NCBI GenBank assembly: GCA_051294375.1
Contig: CM119271.1
Coordinates: 8,237,788 to 8,301,787 of the forward strand
Direction of reading: 5' to 3'
Origin: Paraspadella gotoi
Lineage: Eukaryota > Chaetognatha
DNA: 64,000 nt
Part shown: one piece after another, positions 26,951-37,869 of the stretch
Numbering within the stretch: position 1 is the first letter of the stretch
Layout of the letters: every line of letters begins with the position of its first letter
Notes under the pieces: generated by a model
Database searches by the model: none
Told to the model about the DNA's origin: nothing
Seen by the model: only the letters and a program-made list of their open reading frames with translations
Position numbers and translations under genes: made by a program

Positions 26951-27324
26951 TCATCGGCCTAATTCAATACCATTAAATTCACAAACGTATAAAGTAAAAT
27001 AGAATAAACTTATCAAGTCATGAAAAGACGAACAAAACCCCCACTCTCTCTCTCTCACCTCTTCCCTCTTCTCAGACTTTTCCGATTGGCCGAGAAACTC
27101 TGACAAATCCACGCCGCACGTGACCAAATCGAGAAACGCCATCTTGTAGTGTTGATTGGAGACGATGAAGATGACGGGCTCGACGACGCAGGCGCTCTTG
27201 GCGAAGATGGGCGGGACGAAGTGGAGGAGGACGGGAAGTCGGTCGGGGTCCGCGAAGGCGTTCCACACGGACGTCAGGGCGTAAGGGGTCCAGCAGAAGA
27301 GGAAGCCCGCGACGAGCGACGCGC
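26951..27324 (-). CDS. opsin TM6-TM7 exon, duplicate copy with intact frame
   Basis: From acceptor CCAACAG (27325) the frame encodes TM6 (VAGFLFCWTPYALTSVW) and TM7 (PPIFAKSACVVEPVIFIV), then NQHYK and a C-terminal tail. FAKSA holds the lysine that binds retinal in opsins. NPxxY is EPxxF here. A donor-like GAG|GTGAGA at 27059/27058 may end the exon; otherwise the frame runs to a TGA at 26951. This copy has the better frame for this exon; the copy at 29.6-29.86 kb has frameshifts. No independent promoter or 5' exons are seen, so it is probably a duplicate of the opsin at 29.6-33.8 kb. Confidence 0.8.
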
Positions 27325-27806
27325 CTGTTGGAAGATTTGTTCATTTGCTGCGTTGACATTTGTTGATTTTCATTTATACACTCGTAATCGTTAAATTAAT
27401 CCTAAAAATATTTTAAAATCGGTTTTTAGGAAACTGACAGTCGATGATATTTTTTAAAAGAAGACGTTAATATCATACTTTGATTATTAAATATTAAACT
27501 TATTTTCTTTAAAAAAGGACGGAGTAGATTGTAAAATGTACAAAGTTTCTTGTTTTCAGGCCGCCACTGATTGGACAAGAGTAAAGAAACGATTCTTATA
27601 TAGCTAATTTAACTTTGATTAGTTCCATAGACTATGGGATGGTAGCATATTGTAAATTAATTAAATAATCAAAACCCTTCTCGGGGAAAAAAACAACCAA
27701 GCGAATGATTACTTTTCTAATTCTTCTAAACAATTTTTATAAATTTCCCACATTCACAAAAAAAACAACCAAACCGCCCCCCCGCCGCCCTTCCAAATAT
27801 CCTCAC

Positions 27807-28128
27807 CGGTCACGGCGACCTGGTGCTCCTTTATCGCGCTCTTCCTGGCGAGATGGAAATGCGCCGTCCAGCGGCGTCGCGATTCCCTCACCGTCCATAA
27901 TTCGCGAGTAGCAGAAGACGAGACGGCGACGGGGAGAAGAAATAGAGAGGAAGATGAAGAGGACGAAGGAGCGGGGTCGCCGCTCGCTGCTGCTGAACCA
28001 ATCCAGGAACAGGACGTCATCGATCCTTCGGGCACGGTAGCGGCTCCAGCCGAGCAGCGGCAGCGAAGCCACGCGACGCGGCAGCCCGCCAGGTGAGGGC
28101 CAAGAGTTTGCGCCAGGCAGTTGGTCAA
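27807..28128 (-). pseudogene. opsin TM4-TM5 exon, frameshifted duplicate
   Basis: Matches the intact exon at 30342-30666, including the acceptor AAAAG/TTGACC and donor ACCG/GTGAGG, but scattered one-base insertions and deletions break the frame (322 versus 325 nt). A 25-bp N gap follows at 28151-28175. The indel style suggests sequencing or assembly error rather than decay, but either is possible. Confidence 0.7.
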
Positions 28129-28719
28129 CTTTTGGGGGGGGGATTTTTGGNNNNNNNNNNNNNNNNNNNNNNNNNAAAGAGAGAGATATATGAGAATAGG
28201 AAGAAGATATTTGTTTAGCTGTGAAAAAGGCTTTCTTCCTTCGCATAGAAAACCTAAGGCTTTGAAGTACATGTCTTTGTTCAACATTTTATTGGAGAAC
28301 CACGCGCACATTTCGTACGCATGAGCTTTTTTTCTCAGTCGTTTGACTTTCGCAATTTGTTTTTGGTTTTGTTTTTTTCTTTTAATTCTTTTTTCACTTT
28401 TCCCTTTCACATTCGCGCAAACGATTCCCGCTCTTTATCTTCTTTATCGACTATCAAATTGTATCTTCGCGGAATTTGGGCGGGGAGGTTACAGCGGGAC
28501 TGCGAACCGGATCGGAATGCCGTTGAAACGCTGTTGCGAAGATGTAAAAAAAAATGAAAACAAACTTACCAAAAAAAATATGAAAAAAATGATTATTACA
28601 GTCTCTAAACTTAATAATCGGTTTCATGAAGCGAAGCTGGCCTGCAAATGAGCGCAAATTTTTTCAAAGATTTTATTTTGAAATTGAAGAGAAGAATTCT
28701 TGTTATGTGTTAGTGACAA

Positions 28720-28920
28720 ACGTTCATACTAAGGCAGTCCCGAGCTTACGGATAGCTGTAACACCAAATGTTACAGGCGGGTTAAGCGCCCTCCCTCCCC
28801 TCCTTAACTTTGCCAGGAAACGAAAACCACCGGGCTAGAACCCCGGACCTTTGGGTTTGGGGAGACGAATGACTTGCCACATAGTGGCACCAATGGCCGC
28901 TGATGAACGGTTGGTGGATT
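28720..28920 (-). repeat. tRNA-derived SINE-like repeat (copy 2)
   Basis: Reverse-complement match to the element at 1-215, including the CCGGGCTAGAACCCCGG T-arm region and GTAACACCAAATGTTACAG. It has extra inserted bases relative to copy 1. About 200 bp between copies 2 and 3 contain sequence probably belonging to the same or a nested element. Confidence 0.6.
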
Positions 28921-29159
28921 TAAGTCTAAAACACCATACGTCCCCCTCCCGTAAAGGAGAAGCTGTTGCGTCTCTTCAGTGAATGTTGGTGGAGAAGGTT
29001 CGTCACCAAGTAGGCATGTCGCCTTGTGTTGTGGGTGGAAAAGTGGCATGCCAGGTTGAGGCATGGTCGCCTGAGTGTTGTTCGTTGCTGTTGTGTTCGA
29101 AGTCGGGCTCACCATTTTATGAAGAGACAGTAATATTGATATGTGTTTAATGACACGAA

Positions 29160-29350
29160 CGCGTTAATATAGCAGTCCCTGAGCTTCGGATGCAGGCTGA
29201 ACACCAATGTACAGGCGGGTTAGCGCCCCGTCACCTCTTAACTGCCAGAGCGACCACCGGGCTAGAAAACCCATGGACCTTTGGGTTGGGAAGGCCAGAA
29301 ATGACTTGCCTCCCGGCAGCCAATGGCCGCTGATGAACGGTTGGTGGATT
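29160..29350 (-). repeat. tRNA-derived SINE-like repeat (copy 3)
   Basis: Second - strand copy of the same element, again with ACCACCGGGCTAGAA and GGTTGGTGGATT boundaries, and many small indels. Confidence 0.6.
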
Positions 29351-29586
29351 TTAAGTCGCACCATAAAACTGTTTTTTTAGACTTTACTTAAAAACAATCT
29401 TCAAAAAAGTGTTTGAAAATCGAACTTGAAAACGTTGTCCTGTTTACATTTTTTTTTTTTAAAAAAAGTTTTTTATCATCCGGCCTATTTCATACACGTT
29501 AAATTCACAAACGTATAAAGTAAATAGAATTAAACTTATCAAGTCATGAAAAGAACGCAACAAAACCCGCCACCTCTCTCTCTCAC

Positions 29587-32259
29587 CTCTTCCCTCTTCT
29601 CACGACTTTTCCGGATTGGCCGAGAAACTCTGCACAATCCACGCCGCACGTGACCAAATCGAGAAACGCCATCTTGTAGTGTTGATTGGAGACGATGAAG
29701 ATGAGACGGGCTCGACGACGCAGGCGCTCTTGGCGAAGATGGGCGGGACGAAGTGGAGGAGGACGGGAAGTCGGTCGGGTCCGCGAAGGCGTTCCCACAC
29801 GGACGTCAGGGCGTAGGGGTCCAGCAGAAGAGGAAGCCGCAGACGAGCGAGACGCGCCTGTTGGAAGATTTGTTCATTTGCTGGGTTGACATTTGTTGAT
29901 TTTCATTTATACACTCGTATCGTTAAATTAATCCTAAAAATATTTTAAAATCGTTTTTAGGAACAACTGACAGTCGCATGATATTTTTTTAAAAGAAGAC
30001 GTTATAATCATACTTGATTATTAAATATTAAACTTATTTTCTTAAAAAAGGACGGAGTAGATTGTAAAATGTACAAAGTTTCTTGTTTTCAGGCCGCCAC
30101 TGATTGGACAAGAGTAAAGAAACGATTCTTATATAGCTAATTTAACTTTGATTAGTTCCAATAGGACTATGGGATGGTAGCATATTGTAAATTAATTAAG
30201 TAATCAAACCCTTCTCGGGGGAAAAAAAACAACAACCAAGCGAATGATTACTTTCTAATTCTTCTAACAATTTTATAAATTTTCCCATGTCACAAAAAAA
30301 AACAACCAAACCCCCCCCCGGCCCCTTCCAAATATCCTCACCGGTCACGGCGACCTGGTGCTCCTTATCGGCGCTCTTCCTGGCGGAGATGGAATGCGCC
30401 GTCCAGCGGCGTCGCGATTCCCTCACCGTCCACCAAATTCGCGAGTAGCAGAAGACGAGGACGGCGACGGGGAGAAGAAATAGGAAGAGGAAGATGAAGA
30501 GGACGAAGGAGCGGTCGCCGCTCCGCCGGCTGAACCAATCCACGGAACAGGACGTCATCGATCCTTCGGGCACGTAGCGGCTCCAGCCGAGCAGCGGCAG
30601 CGCAGCCACCGACGCGGCCAGCGCCCAGGTGAGGGCCAAGAGTTTGGCCGCCAGGCAGTTGGTCAACTTTTGGGGGGGGGGGATTTTGGAAAGTTGGTGG
30701 GGGTATGAGAGAGAGAGAGAGGGGGGGTCATCAAAAGGTTGAACAGGTCAGGACTGATGTTATCGACCGGATCTGGCGGTAAGATTGCTACCGGTGGCTC
30801 AAAAAGAATCACCCTTTTGGCCAGGACTGTTCTGAGTTCTGACCAGTAATATTACGACACTATTCGATTTATATTATACGTAGTATGTGGCGGTATATTC
30901 ACATCGCCTCACCCCTAATCGTTTTGTCAGTCCCATTGGCTCACAGGGGGAATGCACCATCCCAGTCTATGCGTTCCATCCACAGTCCTAAAGACTTTCC
31001 TCTTCGTTTGTAAAGCGAGACCGTCCTTGGGTTTCCGCGCCAGTGACGCGATGCGTCGGAAGCCCCCTAAGCAAGTACCTTAGTAAGCAAACAATGCCCC
31101 AACCAAAAGGTCATCACAGGATTCCCAGCTGTTTCCATACGTTTTCTCGTGCGTTATTGCATTTCTTGAAAATATTAACAGAACATCACTAAACCAAATT
31201 TACGTTTTTTTATAAGCATTAAATGTCACGTTTCTTAAAGATCACGTTTTTGGATGAGACATATCATGACCCGAGTTATAAATCCTTCAGTTGTTGTTGT
31301 TATCCATAGCGATACCTAATAGTTCAGGACATAGAATTTCGGAAAACGATTCGGCGTCGGAGAAAAGCTACAAAAGTGGAGGAGTCAGATAACTCTTGCG
31401 TGTGATGCACATAAACTTAGACGCTTAGATGGCTGGAGGCATTAGGTTAAATGTCTATTGACTGTTTTCAGAGAAGAAATTACGATATTTCTACGGTTCG
31501 TTAAACTTAAAAGCAAATTTAAAAAAATTTACGCCCAATGTGGGGCTCGAACCCACGACCCCGGGATTAAGAGTCCCGTGCTCTACCGACTGAGCTAACC
31601 GGGCTACGACGATTATGACGAAAAATTTGAAACAAGTGTTTTAAACGAATATTTTTTGCATTTGTTTCTAATTTCGAGGAATAATATTAACATTGCATTT
31701 GAAAATAAAAGCTCATAGACATAGACGCAGTTTTTTTAAATCTAATTCTTTATTAGTATTTTTTTTTACCATAATTAACCTAAAGTCTCTTAAAGCGTAG
31801 AATTCTTTCGTTTCGTGAATTAATTTCACAAAGAAAATACTTTTCCTTTCGGTGATTACTTTAACAAATTTTAATCAAAAGGAGGGAAGAATTAGAATAA
31901 TCCATTAGAAGAATAGTTTTAAAATTTAATTTCTCTCTCTATTTTTCTCTTCCTCTGTAACTTACGCTATCCCTAACCACATTTATTCTTACCTTTCCAC
32001 TAATATTTCTATCTTAAATCTAGTTAAATATGTTAGTTTAATCCTAAATTAGAGTTATTTTATATAATCTGTTATTATTTATTTATTTGTTATACATTAC
32101 AAAAATGTAACTATTTTCTTCCCCTCTGTCTCTCTATATTCTCACCATTCATTTTCAACCACTTTCCTCTTCTTCTCTCCCCTTACCTTCACCTGTCCTC
32201 AATCTGACCACTGTCCTTTTCACTCTGTGTTGGAAGCTTTATATTTTCTCTCTTTTTCT

Positions 32260-32299
<40 letters not shown>

Positions 32300-33431
32300 C
32301 TCCCCAAACTCAATGTTGAGAGAGAAAACTTGTTAATGAAACAAACGCTGATGAAGCTTAAAGGCAAGAGCCGAAACATGTTCCCAATTTGTGAATATAA
32401 AAATCGTTGTTACAACAACAACAAACTTTGTTTTCTCTAAATAATTAAATACAACGAAAAAGAAAGGAAAATAATATAAAAAGAAGAAAAAATCTTTTCC
32501 TTCTTGTCTAGTCTCTAGAGTAGTTCCGCACTCAATGGGGTGAGTCAAAAATTTAGAGTGAGTACATTCTCAAACAAAAAAATATACATTTTAAGTTTAC
32601 ACTCAATGGACAAAAAAAATTCTCATATGCTCTAATACCCTAGTAATTAATTATTTTAATATTTATTTATAGATAGAAAAGGCCAAAAATTTTTTTTAGA
32701 AATTTTAAATTTTAAGACCAGATTCAAATAGCTCATAAAAAGTTGTCTACACAAAAATATCATTCTTTTTTTTAAATATTTTGTGATAAGTGAGGTCAAA
32801 AATTTAAAAACACGAGCATTCTAACCATCTGAGCCACCGAGCGGACCGACTGACTCACCTCGACTATCCCGAGTGAGGCGAACAGATGCACATGTAACGC
32901 GTGACGGCGATGACGACGAGATTGTAGATTGCTCCACGCCATACAGTGAAGTGCATGAAGGGCGTGGGAGCTGCATTCAAACTGCTGTCAACTCCGTGTC
33001 CGTCGGTTGACGGAGTTGACGATGGTGGTGAAGGTGCCAAGCGTCGACATCAAACACGCCGGCCAAGACCTGAGTAGGAAAAGGAAAGCCGGAGAGTGTG
33101 GGGGAAGAGTTAGGAAAAGATTGATGAGATTAAAAATAGAAACAGGATTTTCTATCCGAGGCGCCCCTGCGAAAAAAAAAAAATTCGAGTTAGAACACAG
33201 CGGTCTTTTTATTTTATCCTGTCTGTGCGTCTGTGGGGAATGTGAGCCGGGTAGGCTCTTGACCTGAACTGGAAAATGGTCCTGAGCGAATTCTCTGTTT
33301 TGCGCGGACGTATCGGACTTTGTCTAATTGTCTCTGTTCTCACTCTCATATTTATTTTTCTATTATTTTCTCCTTTCTTTCTGGCCTCATCTTTTATTTT
33401 CTCTTCCTCTTCTCTCGTCTCTTCTCTCCTC

Positions 33432-33467
<36 letters not shown>

Positions 33468-33791
33468 CCTCTCTCTCTCTCTCTCTCTCTCATCTCTCTC
33501 CTCTCTCTCTCTCTCTCTCCCTCACCATATTAAGTATGAGATAATTGGTCGGAGTGAGAAAAACTTTATTTCTTGCTGAAAGATACAAAACCGACTATTG
33601 ACCGTTTAGCCGATGACGCCGCCGACGCAGACGACGACGAGGATGACGATGGCGACGCCGTGGGCCCAATCGGGCACGTCGTAGTCCGATCGGGCGCTGT
33701 CCGCTCGCCACCACCAGGGGCGGGCGGAGACGTTGGACGGTCCGTCGGACGAGGGAGACGAAGGAGCGAATATGGGCGCGGTCGCGTTCAT
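29587..33791 (-). CDS. opsin (retinal-binding GPCR), incomplete and partly frameshifted
   Basis: Exons: 33791-33606 (start MNATAPIFAP, two N-glycosylation sequons, TM1 GVAIVILVVVCVGG); 33069-32859 (TM2-TM3, LMSTLGTFTTIVNSVN and VVIAVTRYMCICSP); 30666-30342 (TM4-TM5, GWSRYVPEGSMTSCSVDW, LLPVAVLVFCYSRI); 29857-29587 (TM6-TM7, FCWTPYA, FAKSA). Exon 3 is intact. Exon 2 keeps net frame, but TM3 is read in another frame with one internal stop, implying compensating indels. Exon 4 here is frameshifted; its twin at 26.95-27.32 kb is intact. The TM1-TM2 loop is not found, so a small exon is missing or lies in 33.07-33.6 kb. The ECL2 Glu in YVPEG and the TM7 Lys support a light receptor. Class is undetermined. 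Confidence 0.75.
30680..31520. other. intronic repeat-like sequence
   Basis: Moderate GC sequence at 30720-31100 without open frames. It shares short motifs (GTCGGAAGCCCC) with 47.97 kb, suggesting another dispersed repeat. No gene seen. Confidence 0.35.
31533..31604 (-). tRNA. tRNA-Lys (CTT)
   Basis: The - strand reads GCCCGGTTAGCTCAGTCGG and continues with D-arm TAGAGC, an anticodon arm CGGGA-CTCTTAA-TCCCG (anticodon CTT) and T-arm GTGGG-TTCGAGC-CCCAC, ending ATTGGGC. A and B boxes are canonical. The acceptor closes with four G-C/C-G, two G-U and one U-A pairs. A T7 run just downstream (31524-31530) fits pol III termination. It lies inside the opsin intron between TM3 and TM4 exons, on the same strand. 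Confidence 0.95.
31950..32450 (+). repeat. pyrimidine-rich dispersed repeat ending in hammerhead-like motif (copy A)
   Basis: Shares ordered blocks with 46760-47230: TAACTT..CTATCCCT..CACATTTATTCTT, ATTACAAAAATGTA, CACCTTCACCTGTCCTC with CTGACCACTGT, a (TC)n tract, CCAAACTCAATGTTGAGA, the ribozyme-like core and TTGTTTTCTCTAAAT. The last part is bounded by AGAGAAAAC and GTTTTCTCT, an inverted pair. Probably a non-autonomous retroelement or the terminal repeat of a larger one. Confidence 0.6.
32341..32395 (+). ncRNA. hammerhead-ribozyme-like motif 1
   Basis: CTGATGA (32348-32354), variable helix II region, GAAA (32373-32376), minimal helix III AC-AT-GT and a cleavage-type GTT (32380-32382). 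Flanks can form helix I: ACAAA (32341-32345) with TTTGT after an internal loop. As in the other four motifs, one extra A sits between CTGATGA and helix II, so activity is uncertain. Confidence 0.45.
33436..33520. repeat. (TC)n microsatellite in opsin intron
   Basis: Interrupted TC dinucleotide tract; reads as Ser/Leu in open frames on +. Confidence 0.95.
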
Positions 33792-33959
33792 CGTTTTGGG
33801 GTGTGGAGGGGGAAAGGGGTGGATCGGAGGTGGCGGGGGGTGTTGAAGAGTTCTTTTCCAGAAAGATGGGATGTTGAGTGGCGAAAATCTGTCGGTGAGA
33901 TTCAAGTTGGGAGTGAAAAGTAGGTAGGAAAGGATAAAAATAATCTAAAGACTTCCTGC

Positions 33960-35930
33960 AGCCTTCGATGTAATTTTTCGCAATGACTCCCATTCTTCAG
34001 CAACGACAGATAAAAAAAAACAAAACAAAAAAACAAAAACGAAAAACAACAAAAGTCTAAGTATTATTCAGTTTCGCGAAGTGAGAGCGAGACAATACTT
34101 TTTTTAAGAGAATGAAAAAGTTTTTCCCGCTTTTTTTTTCATGCGTTAAGGGGATTTCAAAGTGACTGTTTTTTTTTTAGCAAAAGGAAATTGCTTTAAC
34201 GGGTGGGTAAAAGAAAGAGATACCTACGGCTACGATTCGTTTTAACATTTTTTAAACTTTTTTTCTTAGAACTTATAAGTGAAAAAGTGAAGTTTGACAG
34301 AGCAATTTCGCAATGTCAGAGGAGGAAATATAGGGGTGTCAAGTATAAGGAAAAAAAGGTCGGGAAACTTCTCTTTTTTCCAGTTTAGAAAATTGCGACA
34401 CTTCACATGATGGCCCCTTCTTTAAGTTAAATTTACTATTTTGCGTCATAAAAGGTTGTAAAGATCGCTTATGATGTTGTACTCAGAGATAGAAAAGATG
34501 AAGAGCTGACAAGTTTGGCAAGTGGAAACAGGTTTGACAGATTTAATGGCACCGACAACCGATTGAATCGGCGCTCAATGAACGACGTCGACGAAATGGT
34601 CGATAAAAGCTTTTTCGACCGAAGCGTCATGCCAAAGCTTTACAAGACTTAAGTGTTATCACAAGTATAAAAGCTTTGATGACTTGCATAAGTGATTTTA
34701 TAGGTATAAAAGCTTTATCGCCTTAAGTATGTATAAATAAATAAAAAGGCTTTTCTCACATATAGTGCTGTTTAAGGCGACCAAAATGAAAGCTTTATTC
34801 TGGTAGTGATAACACGGATATCAGAGACTCAGATATCATCGAAATAAAAGTTTTAACACTGTTTAAGATATCACAGATATACTACTAAATAATAAAGACA
34901 TTAAGTTCTGTCAGACAACACTAAAATTAGGTTTAATACTCCTTATAATAAATCTATAAAAAGAATACTGCAGGAAATGCCGTAAATTTAAAAGCCAAAG
35001 AATAGACTTGGGAGTTGTTGTACTAATAATCCCAGGTTCAAAAATCCCTTTCTTTCCAATTTACACCCGAGGGCCACAAGACAGTTTACTGTTTCCCAAT
35101 TTTAATTTTTTCACGCTTCTCGTCAAACGTGACCACTTCACGCTTTCCTATATTTATCACATTCACTCGTCAATGCCGGAGGAAAACGTCAGTTATTTCC
35201 ATTTCCTCTGCGCTAAGAACTCCAACGACTTCCGGGGTCATCCTAAACTCGAGCGGAATTTTTAGGGGGAAAAAGATATATCGCTCGTTTGGTTTTCGAG
35301 AAAATAATTTAATTGCGCAAAAGTTAGGCTCACATAAAGAGTTAGAGAGTTTATTTTAAAAAGCGTTTTGTATTGAATATAAAATATCTTTCCAAGGCCT
35401 ATGTCGAGTAGGCATTTCGAGCTTACCCTTCGAATCAAACGAACGACTCTCTCTTTAATTTGGCAATTCCCTGAAGTCAGTATTCTTTTATTAAGTTTTT
35501 AACATTAGTCATTACCTCTTGTCATACCTTATTTTTTGTCACGTTCCGCGCTTTAATAAAAATGTTCTTTTTTAAAAACGGAGCTCTGGGCCGCCGGCGC
35601 CGAGCGAAAAGTAAATGTTTTTACACGGAGCCTTTTGTCCGATCGTAAAATGGAGCTGGATCGACCGTTTATACAATGTTTACGCGAAAAACCAAACTGA
35701 AAAATCATATATATAAAAAAATAAAGAATTTTCAGCCGAGACATTCCATTAATCTCGGATATAGCATTCACTGCCTCTTCATTCGAGATTATTTTTTTTT
35801 TCTTGTATATTTCTATACACTTTAAAAGCTAAATGAAGTAAAGATAATCTTCTTTTTTTTTCGTCAATTAATAAAGTTCTTCCAATTACGTCCAAGAGTT
35901 GGTTTCGTTCCGAAGAGGAAATGATACCAA
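33960..35930. other. AT-rich non-coding interval
   Basis: Contains repeated AAAAGCTTT motifs with TATAAAAGCTTTATCG-like sequence at 34,600-34,860 and poly-T/poly-A tracts. The left end is presumably the 5' flank of the opsin gene. No gene seen. Confidence 0.5.
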
Positions 35931-35937
35931 GACGATA

Positions 35938-35939
<2 letters not shown>

Positions 35940-35974
<35 letters not shown>

Positions 35975-35995
35975 CTCTCTCTCTCTCTCTCTCTC
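35940..35995. repeat. (TC)n microsatellite
   Basis: TC dinucleotide run with one CCG interruption. Confidence 0.95.
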
Positions 35996-36299
35996 GCACG
36001 CGCTCTTCGCACGTTCATCCTCGGATTCCGACGCGACGCGACGTCGACCTTCGTCGGAGTTTGTCGCGCGTAGAGGAAAGAGGAAAATTGTCGAATGGAA
36101 TCGGTCTCGCGATGGAACCGACCAAAGTGAGCAGGAGTGGCTCGTGAATAGTTTTAAAATATTTTTAACGTTAATTAGTTTTAATATATTTAAATCCTTT
36201 CGATTGCGTCCAAACTCCAAAGATTCCTCAATCTGTTAAAAGCTTTCAAACGTTCACGCTGTGAAATTCCAACAACGTTAATAATTATGCGTTCATTCA

Positions 36300-36690
36300 T
36301 TAAATAAGCTGTGTTGCGTCAAGGCCGTCATCTATCTTACGAGATTGGGACCCTGCGGGCCTGCAGGCTTAAAGTAAGGACTCTCTCCCAGTCTAGGTTA
36401 TTAACTCCCGGAGAACTTGGCTTTCCTATTGATTAATAGGCTTTTTGTCTAAAAGCCATATAAAAGGATTTATGAGATTGAGAACGTATTAAAATCCTAC
36501 TCTTAAGATCGTTCACCTTGAAAGACAACTAATTTCTTTCACAACTGTTATCCTTCAGACCTTCACGCTCCATTGGGATTTGAACGTGAGCTGCCATTTG
36601 CGAGACATCAGATAGTTTTACATAGATTCTTACTGTTTAACTTATCTAACCTTCTCAAGAAAGTGCGAATAAATGACAAATCACAAATTT
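36300..36690. repeat. dispersed repeat family R, copy 1
   Basis: Shares ordered blocks with 37330-37710 (GGATTTATGAGATTGAGA, then ATTAAAATCC, TTTGAACGT.CGC and CTCAAGAAAGTGC) and with 56030-56260 (GACTCTCTCCCAGTC, TTATTAACTCCCGGAGA, CTTGGCTTTCCTAT). Diverged, non-coding, family unknown. Confidence 0.55.
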
Positions 36691-37112
36691 AGGATTTAGA
36701 TTTTGTTTCAGAAACCCAGCATTTATTTTGTCATTTTCAAATTACAAATTTCAAATGAATCTCCAATTGACATTGTAAGCGGATGATATTTTATGATAAT
36801 TGGTCTCTAAAGGTGCGGATATTTCTGGTTTGTGTAGCAAAAAATATTGTGCTGTTCGCAGCAGGTGCTGTGAGCACTCTGTCAACCTTCCTTCTTGATC
36901 ACGGCGAACGAATTCAATCGTCAATGAGAAACAGGTATTATTATTACTCGGGGAAAGGTTAGCCCATTGAGAAAATGTTATTTTCAAAATAATGAATGAC
37001 CGACTACTCCGAAACCTCGGGTCTTAAACTATCCATTTGTCATCTTTATCGTAGTATAATTTATTAATAAGTAGATTATGTAATTAGATTAGGTTGTTTA
37101 CCGAAAGAAATG

Positions 37113-37206
37113 ACTCTCTCTCTCTCTCTTCTCTCTCTCTTCTCTTCTCTCTCTCTCTCTCTCTCCTCTCTCTCTCCCTCCTCTCTCTTCTCTCTCTCTC
37201 TCTCTC
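37113..37206. repeat. (TC)n microsatellite
   Basis: Interrupted TC run. Confidence 0.9.
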
Positions 37207-37329
37207 AACTGAAGAATCGGCGTCTTATCAATAATTTCAAATCTTGTGAATCTTATTTATTTTTAATATATTTAAATAATTTTGTTTGCCATCGAAGATT
37301 TCTTGATAAATTATGTTTCAAGCTTCCTA

Positions 37330-37710
37330 TATGTATCATTAACGCTGTATCCCTTGATCAACAGCCTATATATAAAAACCGTACGAAAGGATTAATGAGA
37401 TTAAGATCGAATTAATATCCGATTCTTTAAGATCTTCCACTTTAAAAGGACGATGCTTTCCTTTCACATACTTCATCTATCGCGCTCCGCTGCGTTTGAA
37501 ACGTTCGCGCTGTCGTAAGCAAGATGGTTTTAGCATCTGCGAGATTTCCGAGAATCTTGTGCAAACTTTTTGCACAAGATTCTCGAGTGCAAAAAATGAT
37601 TTTTTTTGGTTTTCATTCTTTCTCTAATCAACTTTCGTGTAGAAAAGAGAAAAGTCAAGAGCCTTTCTTGTCTAACCGTCTCAAGAAAGCGCCAATGTAC
37701 TCCCTATATT
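37330..37710. repeat. dispersed repeat family R, copy 2
   Basis: Diverged second copy of the repeat at 36300-36690. It contains a 17-bp perfect hairpin (37549-37585) that copy 1 lacks. Confidence 0.5.
37549..37585. repeat. perfect 17-bp hairpin
   Basis: CGAGAATCTTGTGCAAA (37549-37565) and its exact reverse complement (37569-37585) are separated by only 3 nt. Confidence 0.9.
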
Positions 37711-37869
37711 TTAGGGTGATGGTTGACTGTTGAATGTTTTTTTTTTAAGTTATATTTTTGATACGTATCATTTTTCAAACTTTATGACACCTTAGTAACT
37801 TATTTCTTCTTTTTTTTTCTTCTTTGACTTTTTTGCTACGAATTTAATTTGCCACTTCGGATCGAACGT

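Noticed and set aside
28905-28925. Sixth hammerhead core (CTGATGA near 28.91 kb)
   Set aside because: It belongs to the SINE-like body (GCTGATGAACGGTTGG) and has no GAAA/GTC partner.
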